A DNA stretch of 64,000 bases from Pontiella desulfatans. Lineage in GTDB: Bacteria; Verrucomicrobiota; Kiritimatiellia; Kiritimatiellales; Pontiellaceae. The stretch spans positions 3,906,001-3,970,000 of the forward strand of contig NZ_CAAHFG010000001.1 of NCBI RefSeq assembly GCF_900890425.1, given 5' to 3'. Below are positions 24,633 to 32,131 of the stretch, piece after piece. The number at the start of each line of letters is the position of its first letter. The stretch's first letter is position 1. Under the pieces are notes generated by a model. It was not told where the DNA came from and made no database searches. It saw only the letters and a list, made by a program, of their open reading frames with translations. Position numbers and translations under genes: made by a program.

Positions 24633-24653
24633 ATATTTAATCCGGAGATTAAA

Positions 24654-26456
24654 CTAGGCGTTGAGACGAGCTTCAAGCTTAGCCATCTGCTCGGTCATCT
24701 TGGCCGGGAGCTTGTCGCCGAACTTGGCGAGGTAAGCCTTGGCATCTTCCAGGGTAGCCTTGAAGAGGCCGTTGTCGACCTTCATCAGTTCCGCCCAATC
24801 TTCAGCCGGGATGTCCAGGCCGTCGAGGGTCAGGTCGCCGTCGATCGGCATCAGGCCGATCGGGGTTTCGCGGGCTTCGACTTTGCCTTCGACGCGGTCG
24901 CACATCCATTTGAGGACGCGGGAGTTTTCGCCGAAGCCAGGCCACAGCCACTTTCCGTCGTCGGTCTTGCGGAACCAGTTGACGTAGAAGCAACGCGGAG
25001 CCTTGTCGCCAAGGGTTTCGCCCATGTCGAACCAATGCTGCATGTAGTCGCCAGCGTGGTAGCCGATGAACGGGGTCATGGCGAAGGGGTCGAAACGCAG
25101 GGAAACGTTGCCGAGGTCGAGAGCGGCTGCAGTCGGCTCGGAGGAAGCGGTTGCGCCCATGTATACACCCTGTTCGAAGTCGAATGCTTCGTGAACGAGC
25201 GGCATGGTGTTGGTGCGCTTGCCACCGAATACGAAGATATCGATCGGAACACCGGCCGGATCTTCCCACGCATCGCAGATGACCGGGCACTGGGCGGCCG
25301 GAGCCGTGAAGCGGCTGTTCGGGTGTGCACCCTTTTCGCCGTCAGCCTGTTTCCAGGGGTTGTTCTTCCAGTCGATTCCACCGCCGCCGGGGCAGTCATA
25401 ACCCATGTCTTCCCACCAAACATCTTTGTCTTCAGTGACAACAACGTTGGTGAAGATGGCGTTTTCTTCGATGGACGCGAGGGCCATCGGGTTGGAGCCT
25501 TCGGAAGTTCCCGGGGCAACGCCGAAGAATCCGGCTTCCGGATTGATGGCGTAGAGACGTCCGTCGGCACCCGGCTTCATCCAGGCAATGTCGTCGCCGA
25601 TGGTTTCGACTTTCCAGCCCGGTACGGTGGACTGCAGCATGGCGAGGTTGGTCTTGCCACAAGCGGACGGGAACGCCGCCGCGATGTGGAACTGCTTGCC
25701 TTCCGGATTGGTGAAGCGCAGGATGAGCATGTGCTCGGCCATCCAGCCTTCGCGGCCGGCCATGGCGGATGCGATACGCAGCGCCAGACATTTCTTGCCG
25801 AGCAGGGCGTTTCCGCCGTAACCGGAACCGTACGACCAGATCAGGTTTTCTTCCGGGAAGTGGGCAATGTATTTGTCTTCGATCGGAGCACACGGCCAGC
25901 GGCTGTCGGCCTGACCTTCGGCCAGCGGAGCACCAACGGAGTGCAGGCAAGGAATGAAGGTGTCTTCTTTTTCGATCAGACGAAGAACATCCGTCGATAC
26001 GCGAGCCATGATGTGCATGTTGACCACAACGTAGGGAGAATCGGTCAGCTCGATGGAGTTTTTGGCGATCGGGGAGCCGATCGGCCCCATGGAGAACGGG
26101 ATCACGTACATGGTGCGGCCTTTCATGCAGCCCTTGTACAGTCCCTTCATGGTTTCCTTGAGCGCAACCGGATCAATCCAGTTGTTGGTCGGGCCGGCAT
26201 CCTCTTCCTTGAGGGAAGCGATGTAGGTGCGGTTTTCAACGCGGGCAACGTCGGACGGATCGGAGTTGAACGCGAAGCTGTTCGGACGCTTTTCTTCGTT
26301 CAGTTTGATCGCCATTCCGGATTCACACATCTGTACCATCAGACGGTCATATTCTTCTTTTGAACCGTCACACCATACGATGTTATCCGGCGTAGTCATT
26401 TCTGCAACTTCAGCCACCCAGTCGAGCAGCTTCTGATTTGTTGTGGGAGCACTCAT
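24654..26456 (-). CDS. pckG: Phosphoenolpyruvate carboxykinase (GTP)
   Basis: 600 residues, the normal length of GTP-dependent PEPCK, which converts oxaloacetate and GTP to PEP, GDP and CO2 and drives gluconeogenesis or anaplerosis. Signatures include RVENRTYIAS, GRTMYVIPFSMGPIGSP, the kinase loop FPSACGKTNLAML, VETIGDDIAWMK, NPEAGFFGVAPGTS, and the guanine-binding WFRK...WPGFGENSRVLKW region. GGAGG lies upstream of the ATG. It is monocistronic, ending in a strong terminator. Confidence 0.97.
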   Translation of the reverse strand: MSAPTTNQKLLDWVAEVAEMTTPDNIVWCDGSKEEYDRLMVQMCESGMAIKLNEEKRPNSFAFNSDPSDVARVENRTYIASLKEEDAGPTNNWIDPVALKETMKGLYKGCMKGRTMYVIPFSMGPIGSPIAKNSIELTDSPYVVVNMHIMARVSTDVLRLIEKEDTFIPCLHSVGAPLAEGQADSRWPCAPIEDKYIAHFPEENLIWSYGSGYGGNALLGKKCLALRIASAMAGREGWMAEHMLILRFTNPEGKQFHIAAAFPSACGKTNLAMLQSTVPGWKVETIGDDIAWMKPGADGRLYAINPEAGFFGVAPGTSEGSNPMALASIEENAIFTNVVVTEDKDVWWEDMGYDCPGGGGIDWKNNPWKQADGEKGAHPNSRFTAPAAQCPVICDAWEDPAGVPIDIFVFGGKRTNTMPLVHEAFDFEQGVYMGATASSEPTAAALDLGNVSLRFDPFAMTPFIGYHAGDYMQHWFDMGETLGDKAPRCFYVNWFRKTDDGKWLWPGFGENSRVLKWMCDRVEGKVEARETPIGLMPIDGDLTLDGLDIPAEDWAELMKVDNGLFKATLEDAKAYLAKFGDKLPAKMTEQMAKLEARLNA

Positions 26457-26699
26457 TATGCTTAAACCTCCATTTAGTTTAATAGACCCATTTACGTGAA
26501 ATTTCGCGAAAGGATAGGGATTCGCCGTAAGATGTCAAACCTTGCCGGATAAAAAAAGGGATGGTTTCCCACCCCCGAAAGCACGGGATACCCGATGGGG
26601 TTTCCCGCCAATGGAATGCTTTGAACCCAATGAAATTGAAACAATTTGCAACATCCGGCTTGAGTTCCCGGAGACAATCCTTTCTTTTGTGTGGGACGT

Positions 26700-27092
26700 A
26701 TGCGACATGGAAAAGCCATAGCCTGGGAGCGGAAGCTCAAAAGGGTGTTCGACGAAATCGATGCCGAACTCGAGAAAGCCTACGGGGAACGCTTTCCGCT
26801 CCATCCGGCACGCGCCCCCCTGGGCACGACCAGCAATCCGGAATCGGACGGGCTCTTCAACGTGGGAGCCTCCTATTCCGCGGGATTCGGCTCGAAGTTC
26901 GGGCCGGGCTATGTGGTTGAAATCCACCTTTCCACCCTCAAGCACGTCCCGCGCGAGCTGAAACACGAGTTGCGCAAAAAAGTGCGGGAGTTGATCGTGA
27001 AGAAACTGCCCTTTGCGTTTCCCGGGAAAAAGATCCACGTAGACCGCGAGCTGCGGCACCTGAGAATCCACGGCGACCTTAGCCTGGATTAA
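26700..27092 (+). CDS. Conserved hypothetical protein
   Basis: 130 residues from the ATG at 26700 (a GTG at 26691 is the alternative). It has a charged helical N-terminus (WERKLKRVFDEIDAELEKAYGERFPLHPARAP), a Gly/Ser-rich centre (GLFNVGASYSAGFGSKFGPGYVVEIHLSTL) and a basic helical end (LKHELRKKVRELIVKKLPFAFPGKKIHVDRE). Proteins of this type occur next to metabolic genes in this phylum as far as I recall; no function is known. Its stop overlaps that of the convergent kinase gene by 4 bp. Confidence 0.65.
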   Translation: MRHGKAIAWERKLKRVFDEIDAELEKAYGERFPLHPARAPLGTTSNPESDGLFNVGASYSAGFGSKFGPGYVVEIHLSTLKHVPRELKHELRKKVRELIVKKLPFAFPGKKIHVDRELRHLRIHGDLSLD

Positions 27093-28426
27093 TAGGAATA
27101 GGAGCTTCCGCCGATGAACTCGCGGAACAGCGCTTGCTCCGGAATGCACCCGTGGTCCACATAATCGTGCAGCGGCTCAAGGAACTGCATCACGCGCCGG
27201 GCGCGCAAATAGGCATCCTGGCGCTTGAAGTCGGTGCGATAGTGCTCAATGGCCTGCGGGAAATGGTGGAAGAGCTTGCTCTTTAAAACGGGGAACTCGT
27301 AGGGCATGGCACTGTTCACCACGAAATCCACATTGCCGATGAACGGGATAATGTATTGCAGCTCGCTCTTGCGCACGTAGTGCCAATGGGTCAGCGTATC
27401 CATCACGGAATGGTTGCGGCTCCAGCTATCGCGCACCATGCGGCGCATCAGGCGGTGGTCCGTCCAGCGCATGAACTCGTCGTTCCCCTTGCGGAGCTGG
27501 CCGAGGGTTTCGATGTAGAGCCGGAACTTATGGCTGTCGGGCACGCTTTTCGTCATGTCCGAATAGAGCCCGTGCAAACAATCCATCAAAAGGATTTCAT
27601 CGTCGCCAAGCGTCATTTCATGAACATCGAGGGTTCGCTGGCCGGTATGGAAATCATAGTGCGGCGTCTTGATGGTCCTGCCCGAGAGCAACTGTTCGAG
27701 ATGCTCGTTGATCAGCCCGATGTCGAGCGCCTGGGGCGTTTCGTAGTCGTAGTCGCCGAATTCATCCATGGGGTGGTCTTCGAGATTGAAGAAATAGTGG
27801 TCCACATGGAAAGCCTTGAGCTTTTTTCCCTGGCCGGAGAGTTGCTGCTCCATCTTCATGGTGGTGGTGGTCTTGCCCGATGAAGAAGGGCCGGCAACAA
27901 TCACCAGGCGCACGCCGTCGCCATGGTCAAGCACCCGCTGCCCCGCCATGCGGCACTCGTTGGCATAGCGCTCCTCGCAGGCCATCACCAGATCGGGATA
28001 GTTCCCCTGCTCGATGATCCGGTTGATGCCTTCGATGGATTCGCAGCCATGCTCGATGTTCCAACGCAGGACTTCGTAGATCAACTTGTAGGGAATATTG
28101 TCGGTCGCCTCGATGGCCCCTTGCCTGGCTTCGCGGACCTCGGTGCGCTTCTGGCGGTAGATGATGTAGGCGCGGGCGGTCTTGATATGCCCGTTTTCCA
28201 TCAGCACCGCCTCGACGATGTCCTGCAGGTCTTCCACGGTCGGCACCTGTTCCGCATAGCTGTCGGCGGTGCGCTGCTCCACCAACCGGGCCAACCGTTC
28301 GGCCTCATCAAAGCCAAAGCCACCACTGGAGGCAGCGGCGGCTTTGAAGATGGCGTTGGTGATCCGGCCACGGTCGTACATGGCAACCTGGCCGTCCCGC
28401 TTTATAATAGTCTTTACGGAACCCAT
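27089..28426 (-). CDS. ATP-cone domain fused to a uridine-kinase-like P-loop kinase
   Basis: 445 residues. Residues ~1-95 are an ATP-cone (KTIIKRDGQVAMYDRGRITNAIFKAA, then VEDLQDIVEAVLMENGHIKTARAYIIYRQKR), the allosteric nucleotide sensor known from ribonucleotide reductases and NrdR. From ~172 it is a P-loop kinase of the uridine kinase/phosphoribulokinase type: Walker A GPSSSGKTT (179-187), then AFHVDHYFFN and a Lid-like RDSWSRNHSV segment with a C-terminal helical part. The likely role is a nucleotide-regulated phosphotransferase, perhaps on a nucleoside; the substrate is unknown. GGAGGGCAGG directly precedes the ATG. It overlaps the convergent gene's stop. Confidence 0.82.
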   Translation of the reverse strand: MGSVKTIIKRDGQVAMYDRGRITNAIFKAAAASSGGFGFDEAERLARLVEQRTADSYAEQVPTVEDLQDIVEAVLMENGHIKTARAYIIYRQKRTEVREARQGAIEATDNIPYKLIYEVLRWNIEHGCESIEGINRIIEQGNYPDLVMACEERYANECRMAGQRVLDHGDGVRLVIVAGPSSSGKTTTTMKMEQQLSGQGKKLKAFHVDHYFFNLEDHPMDEFGDYDYETPQALDIGLINEHLEQLLSGRTIKTPHYDFHTGQRTLDVHEMTLGDDEILLMDCLHGLYSDMTKSVPDSHKFRLYIETLGQLRKGNDEFMRWTDHRLMRRMVRDSWSRNHSVMDTLTHWHYVRKSELQYIIPFIGNVDFVVNSAMPYEFPVLKSKLFHHFPQAIEHYRTDFKRQDAYLRARRVMQFLEPLHDYVDHGCIPEQALFREFIGGSSYSY

Positions 28427-28591
28427 ACCTGCCCTCCGACATCAAATCAAAACCAAACACCTAACATGAAACCAATCCCCTCAAATATCAACAAAACAGT
28501 TTAAAACGGATCAACCGGGCTTCATTTTTCCACCCAACCTTCTTTCCTGTACTTTCTCGCCCTTGCCGACACGGCATCGTAAAGTGACTCT

Positions 28592-30430
28592 ATGAAAACA
28601 CACATTTCCTGGCCCCATGCCCCACCGCATCGACTCCTCGAAAAAGGAACCTATATCGTCACCTGCGGCACCCATCAGAAACAGCACATCCTCAATACCT
28701 CGCAAAAACTCACCCTCGTCCGCGATCTGCTGTTTGAGCTGGCGAACAAATATGACTGGCAGCTTCAAGCCTGGGCCATCCTATCCAACCACTACCATTT
28801 TGTGGCCGGCTCCCCCGATGATACCACCACGCTCAAAAAAATGCTTTCCACTCTCCACACCCTGTCCGCTCGCGACATCAATCGCATAGACAACACGCAA
28901 GGCCGCAAAGTCTGGTACAACTATTACGACTCCCGCATCACCTACGAAAAATCATGGCTCGCCCGCCTCAAATATGTCCACCACAATCCGGTGCACCATG
29001 GAGTCGTAGAAAACGCCGAGCTGTATGAATGGTGCTCCGCCGCCTGGTTCGCCCGCGAATCGCCGAACGCCTTCGTCAAAACCGTCAACAGCTTCAAAAT
29101 TGATCAGGTTAAGGTCTATGATGATTTCGGAGTGCGCCAGCTTGATGGCGCTTTAAGATCGGGCAGCTCGATGCCCGAAGATATGGAGTGCGGTGGCTCG
29201 ACACCGCTTTTAAATACGCCCGCAAAGCAATCTAACAGCGCTCTCAAGCGAGCGCACTCCAAAGAGGCTTCGCCTCAATTTAAAAGCGCCGTCACGCGAA
29301 GCGAGTCTGAACACCTGCAAGACAACCCGCAGGACTCCAAAGCGGTCTCAAGCGAGCGCACTCCAAAGCAGCTGCGCTGCAAATACTGCAACTCTACCGC
29401 CATCGTAAAAGCAGGTACCCGCAAGCTTAAATCCGGCATCAAGCAACTCTACAAATGCAATGACTGCCTGCGAAAGTTTTCCAGCCTGCATCGCAATGCC
29501 AAACAGACCGATCCCGAAATCATCCTCAAATCCCTCATTGCCGCCTGCCGCTCCGCCAGCTACGAAGAGATCCGGCGCTTCATCGAACGTCGATACCAAA
29601 GAAGCATTTCCACCAGTGCCATTTCCAAATGGGTCAAGGAATACAATCCGCCCTATCTCAAAAAGCGGGCAAAAAATAATGCCGTCTCCAAAATCGTCAT
29701 CTCCAACGTCTTCACCCACCGCGACCTCAACTACAACTTCCAGATTCATGTTCCCAAGCTCGCGGATTGCCCATTGAAAGAATTGAAGGAATACTTGGTC
29801 AAGCTGCCCGGATCCATCGACCACCACACCTTTGAAACCGCAAGCCGATGCTCGCAATGGCTCAACCCCAGCCTGAACATTAACGTGAAGCACTCCCAAA
29901 ACACCCAGGCCTGCAAGGACGCCCTCAAAGCCCTCCAGTTCGCCAAAACCAATTATCAGCGGCATGATGTTGTTGAACAGTTCATGCTCAACTGCGACTG
30001 CTATACGATTGCCAGCGAAGTGCCTGTTTGGATGAGCCTTTCGGAGTGCGCAGGCTCGACTGCGCTTTCAAACCAGGGCGGCTCGACGCCCGACACATCC
30101 GCACCGCAAAATATGGAGTGCGCAGGCTCGACTGCGCTTTCAAACACCCCCGCACCGCAATCTTCGAAAAGCGGTGTCGAGCGGCTATCGCGGGCCTTCG
30201 GCCCACCGCACTCCGAAACAGTTTCCGGCCACATCGACCTCCTTCAATGGAAGTTCAACACCCTCTACATCCTCGACTTCAAGCCCAACACCAGAAAAGA
30301 AAACAAACAGAAAGTGGCCAGTCAGTTGAGTCTGTATGCGATGGCGCTCTCAGTGCGGGCGGGAGTGCCGATGGATCGCATGCGCTGCGCCTGGTTTGAT
30401 GGCGAGGACTTTTATAGCTTTAAGCCGTAA
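28592..30430 (+). CDS. RAYT-type tyrosine transposase fused to a zinc ribbon and PD-(D/E)XK nuclease
   Basis: 612 residues. Residues 1-155 are a REP-associated tyrosine transposase (Y1/HUH) domain: HUH motif NHYHF (H67, H69) and the likely catalytic Tyr in LKYVHHNP (Y128). Residues 180-260 are a low-complexity linker translated from hairpin repeats. A zinc ribbon follows (C263-x2-C266 and C289-x2-C292) with a helix-turn-helix-like segment at ~305-350. The C-terminus is a PD-(D/E)XK nuclease of the RecB type: E476 in SEVPVW, D549 in GHIDLL, LDFK with D562 and K564, and QLSLY (Q578, Y582). Residues ~484-545, between E476 and D549, are again hairpin-repeat peptides (ECAGSTALSN). The gene is flanked by the same repeats. 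Activity is inferred from motifs. Confidence 0.78.
   Translation: MKTHISWPHAPPHRLLEKGTYIVTCGTHQKQHILNTSQKLTLVRDLLFELANKYDWQLQAWAILSNHYHFVAGSPDDTTTLKKMLSTLHTLSARDINRIDNTQGRKVWYNYYDSRITYEKSWLARLKYVHHNPVHHGVVENAELYEWCSAAWFARESPNAFVKTVNSFKIDQVKVYDDFGVRQLDGALRSGSSMPEDMECGGSTPLLNTPAKQSNSALKRAHSKEASPQFKSAVTRSESEHLQDNPQDSKAVSSERTPKQLRCKYCNSTAIVKAGTRKLKSGIKQLYKCNDCLRKFSSLHRNAKQTDPEIILKSLIAACRSASYEEIRRFIERRYQRSISTSAISKWVKEYNPPYLKKRAKNNAVSKIVISNVFTHRDLNYNFQIHVPKLADCPLKELKEYLVKLPGSIDHHTFETASRCSQWLNPSLNINVKHSQNTQACKDALKALQFAKTNYQRHDVVEQFMLNCDCYTIASEVPVWMSLSECAGSTALSNQGGSTPDTSAPQNMECAGSTALSNTPAPQSSKSGVERLSRAFGPPHSETVSGHIDLLQWKFNTLYILDFKPNTRKENKQKVASQLSLYAMALSVRAGVPMDRMRCAWFDGEDFYSFKP
29129..29156 (+). repeat. 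REP-like hairpin 1 (in the RAYT fusion gene)
   Basis: GGAGTGCGCCA-GCTTGA-TGGCGCTTT: a perfect 6-bp stem GCGCCA/TGGCGC with the conserved GCTTGA loop. It is translated as VRQLDGALRS. Confidence 0.82.
29160..29177. repeat. Short REP-like hairpin with GCTCGA loop
   Basis: CGGGCA-GCTCGA-TGCCCG: a perfect 6-bp stem with the same loop but without the GGAGTG and CTTT flanks. Confidence 0.68.
29185..29214 (+). repeat. REP-like hairpin 2
   Basis: GGAGTGCGGTG-GCTCGA-CACCGCTTTTAAA: perfect stem GCGGTG/CACCGC. It is translated as ECGGSTPLLN. Confidence 0.85.
29237..29260 (-). repeat. REP-like hairpin 3 (inverted)
   Basis: On the minus strand GGAGTGCGCTC-GCTTGA-GAGCGC: a perfect stem. It lies opposite to copy 2, giving a paired (BIME-like) arrangement. 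Confidence 0.82.
29338..29364 (-). repeat. REP-like hairpin 4 (inverted)
   Basis: On the minus strand GGAGTGCGCTC-GCTTGA-GACCGCTTT: the stem has one mismatch. It is translated as AVSSERTP just before the zinc ribbon. Confidence 0.78.
30043..30072 (+). repeat. REP-like hairpin 5
   Basis: GGAGTGCGCAG-GCTCGA-CTGCGCTTTCAAA: a perfect stem. It is translated as ECAGSTALSN inside the nuclease domain. Confidence 0.86.
30076..30091. repeat. Short REP-like hairpin with GCTCGA loop
   Basis: GGGCG-GCTCGA-CGCCC: a perfect 5-bp stem, between hairpins 5 and 6. Confidence 0.62.
30115..30144 (+). repeat. REP-like hairpin 6
   Basis: Identical to hairpin 5 over GGAGTG...CTTTCAAA, and again translated as ECAGSTALSN. 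Confidence 0.86.
30167..30214 (-). repeat. REP-like hairpin 7 with an enlarged loop (inverted)
   Basis: Stem GCGGTG/CACCGC and flanking GGAGTG and CTTT as in the family, but about 21 bp containing GGGCCTTCGGCCC is inserted next to the TCGAGC loop. Confidence 0.72.
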
Positions 30431-30867
30431 AAGCATATGGAGTGCGGGCGCTTGAGACCGCTTTAAAACAAACCAGTAAAGCACTATAGTGTGGCGGGTG
30501 TTTTGCAATTGCTCAGACCCGCTTCGCAGACACCGCTTTCAAACGCTAACGGTCTGCAATCTAAAAACGAAGTCGATCTTCTGTAGCCGCCCCACTGGTC
30601 GCCGTTCTCATACATTTTATACGTATAGTCTCGAACCCCGATTTATATCGTTGTATATGAAGCATTATGATTCTCAAGCAGCACATTAATGGAACCGGAT
30701 ATAAGACAACTGACCTGAGCCCATAAACTTGGACAGTTTCAAATGAGAGTAACACTTGTACAGACTCAGTTGTCTATGTTTATGATTCGGCAGATTGTAG
30801 TTAGCAGTTGTAACTAGTAGGGGATAACAAACAAAAGGTTTAAAAACTAAATTGAAGTATTTTAGAT
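30431..30867. other. Gene-free gap: repeat hairpin then A+T-rich DNA
   Basis: It begins with REP-like hairpin 8 (30439-30468) and a decayed copy around 30516-30560 (GACCCGCTTCGCAGACACCGCTTTC). From about 30600 the base composition falls sharply in G+C up to the next gene. No gene was recognised in it. Confidence 0.55.
30439..30468 (+). repeat. REP-like hairpin 8, just after the RAYT fusion gene
   Basis: GGAGTGCGGGC-GCTTGA-GACCGCTTTAAAA: the stem has one mismatch. It starts eight bases after the stop codon. Confidence 0.8.
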
Positions 30868-31782
30868 ATGAGAAAAGAATTGAAGTGTTTATTGACAGCA
30901 GGATTGGCTTTGGGGAGTGTTTTTCCCATGGCTAAGGGACAAGCTTCGGCTACAAATCTTTCAGTTAATTTAGAACCTGTAGTTGTGGGAGAAAATTATG
31001 AAATTAATCAAACCTTGAAGAATAGTACTCCTGGAAGTCCTGGAGATGTTAGCAAGTCATATAACCAAATAGTGATTAGTGAAAATCTTTTAAATAGTGG
31101 ATGTTTCGGATTTCAGACTCCTGCCTTAGATTGGGAACATAGTTTAGTCCCCAATAATTTAAGTAAATTGGGATATACTACAAACTCTGTAAATTGGCAT
31201 AGGCCCAGTGCGAATAGGGATTACACCTACGAAGTCCCAACAAACTCAGTAATCGGCTGGCACTTCGTTCCAGCAACATTTACTGCGAATAATGGAGATA
31301 CTGCAAATTTAGATGGTGGATTTAAGGTGCCAATCACACGTTTGAAACAAACAACAAATGGAGTTAGTTTTGGTTGGTTATATGATCATGATTTAGTTCC
31401 AAAAGATGCAAATGGGTTGGTGAATAGTTCTGCAACTTTCGAAGCTGCAGATCTTGAGGACCCAGATGGTGATGGGCTTCTTAATTGGCAAGAGTATATT
31501 GCTGGTACAAACCCAACCAATGCCAATGATTACTTCAGAGCGGAGATTGAATCTACAATCAATCGTGTGATTGGGGAGAAACCTTATCCAAATCTTGAGA
31601 ATAGAATTTATTGGACCCCAAACATTACCAATAGAGCATTTGGTGTTGAGTTTAATACCAACTTAGTTGAAGGGGCTGGCTGGCAAAACCTTGAGACTGT
31701 TACAAATAATGCGGGTTATGTTGTTGATACAAATAACTTTAACGCGGGTTATTATAGGATTGGCATTGGCTTGGTGGAGTAG
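30868..31782 (+). CDS. Secreted A+T-rich protein with a calcium-binding DPDGDG motif
   Basis: 304 residues. A signal peptide (LKCLLTAGLALGSVFPMAKGQA) is followed by a Ser/Asn/Thr-rich beta-type region. Near residue 195-215, DLEDPDGDGLLNWQEYIAGTNPTN is a thrombospondin type-3/dockerin-like calcium-binding motif that is very common in exported proteins of Verrucomicrobia and Kiritimatiellota. The C-terminal part (IYWTPNITNRAFGVEFNTNLVEGAGWQNLETV) matches the beta-sandwich tail often following that motif. The gene is clearly richer in A+T than its neighbours, has no recognisable ribosome site, and ends next to a REP-like hairpin, suggesting recent acquisition. Function unknown. Confidence 0.75.
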   Translation: MRKELKCLLTAGLALGSVFPMAKGQASATNLSVNLEPVVVGENYEINQTLKNSTPGSPGDVSKSYNQIVISENLLNSGCFGFQTPALDWEHSLVPNNLSKLGYTTNSVNWHRPSANRDYTYEVPTNSVIGWHFVPATFTANNGDTANLDGGFKVPITRLKQTTNGVSFGWLYDHDLVPKDANGLVNSSATFEAADLEDPDGDGLLNWQEYIAGTNPTNANDYFRAEIESTINRVIGEKPYPNLENRIYWTPNITNRAFGVEFNTNLVEGAGWQNLETVTNNAGYVVDTNNFNAGYYRIGIGLVE

Positions 31783-31783
31783 A

Positions 31784-31813
31784 TTTAAAAGCGCTGTCGA
31801 GCCAGCGCACTCC
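31784..31813 (-). repeat. REP-like hairpin 9 (inverted)
   Basis: On the minus strand GGAGTGCGCTG-GCTCGA-CAGCGCTTTTAAA: a perfect stem, immediately after the stop of the secreted protein gene. Confidence 0.86.
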
Positions 31814-31915
31814 AGATCCACTTTCGGGATATCCCGCTTATGAACACCCCTTCCCCACTCGCGAAACCGCCACCTCCCGCCTGCCCGCACCTTTCCAGCC
31901 GAGAGACAGCAATTT

Positions 31916-31945
31916 GCAGTGCGCGAGCTTGATCGCGCTTAAAAC
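31916..31945 (+). repeat. REP-like hairpin 10
   Basis: GCAGTGCGCGA-GCTTGA-TCGCGCTTAAAA: a perfect stem, with flank GCAGTG instead of GGAGTG. Confidence 0.82.
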
Positions 31946-32062
31946 AGGCAGCTCGACGCCGTTCCCCCCTCCTGCGCCTTTCAAAGCGGCGCCCCTCCTG
32001 CGCCTTTCAAGCTGCGTCGGAAAAGCGTGTTGCACACAAACCTTCCGCCCTCATCACTCCAC

Positions 32063-32096
32063 AAAAAAGCGCCCTGCTCGAATTCAGGACGCTTGC
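32063..32096 (-). terminator. Rho-independent terminator after rpoD
   Basis: On the minus strand AGCGTCCTG-AATTCGAG-CAGGGCGCT followed by TTTTTT: a nine-base-pair stem with one G-T pair. Confidence 0.85.
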
Positions 32097-32131
32097 TTCA
32101 TCTTCCCCTCAAATTGGGGAGAGATCTGGGC

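Larger units (their letters stand above)
31783..32062. other. Gene-free gap with repeat hairpins
   Basis: It holds REP-like hairpins at 31784-31813 and 31916-31945, a decayed GGCAGCTCGACGCCG copy at about 31946-31961, and two copies of CTCCTGCGCCTTTCAA (about 31970 and 31996). No supported gene. Confidence 0.55.

Noticed and set aside
29262-29320. Additional REP-like hairpins (GAGGCTTCGCCTC and AAAAGCGCCGTCACGCGAAGCGAGTC)
   Set aside because: The stem or the GCTYGA loop is decayed or different; too degenerate to count as family members without a covariance search.
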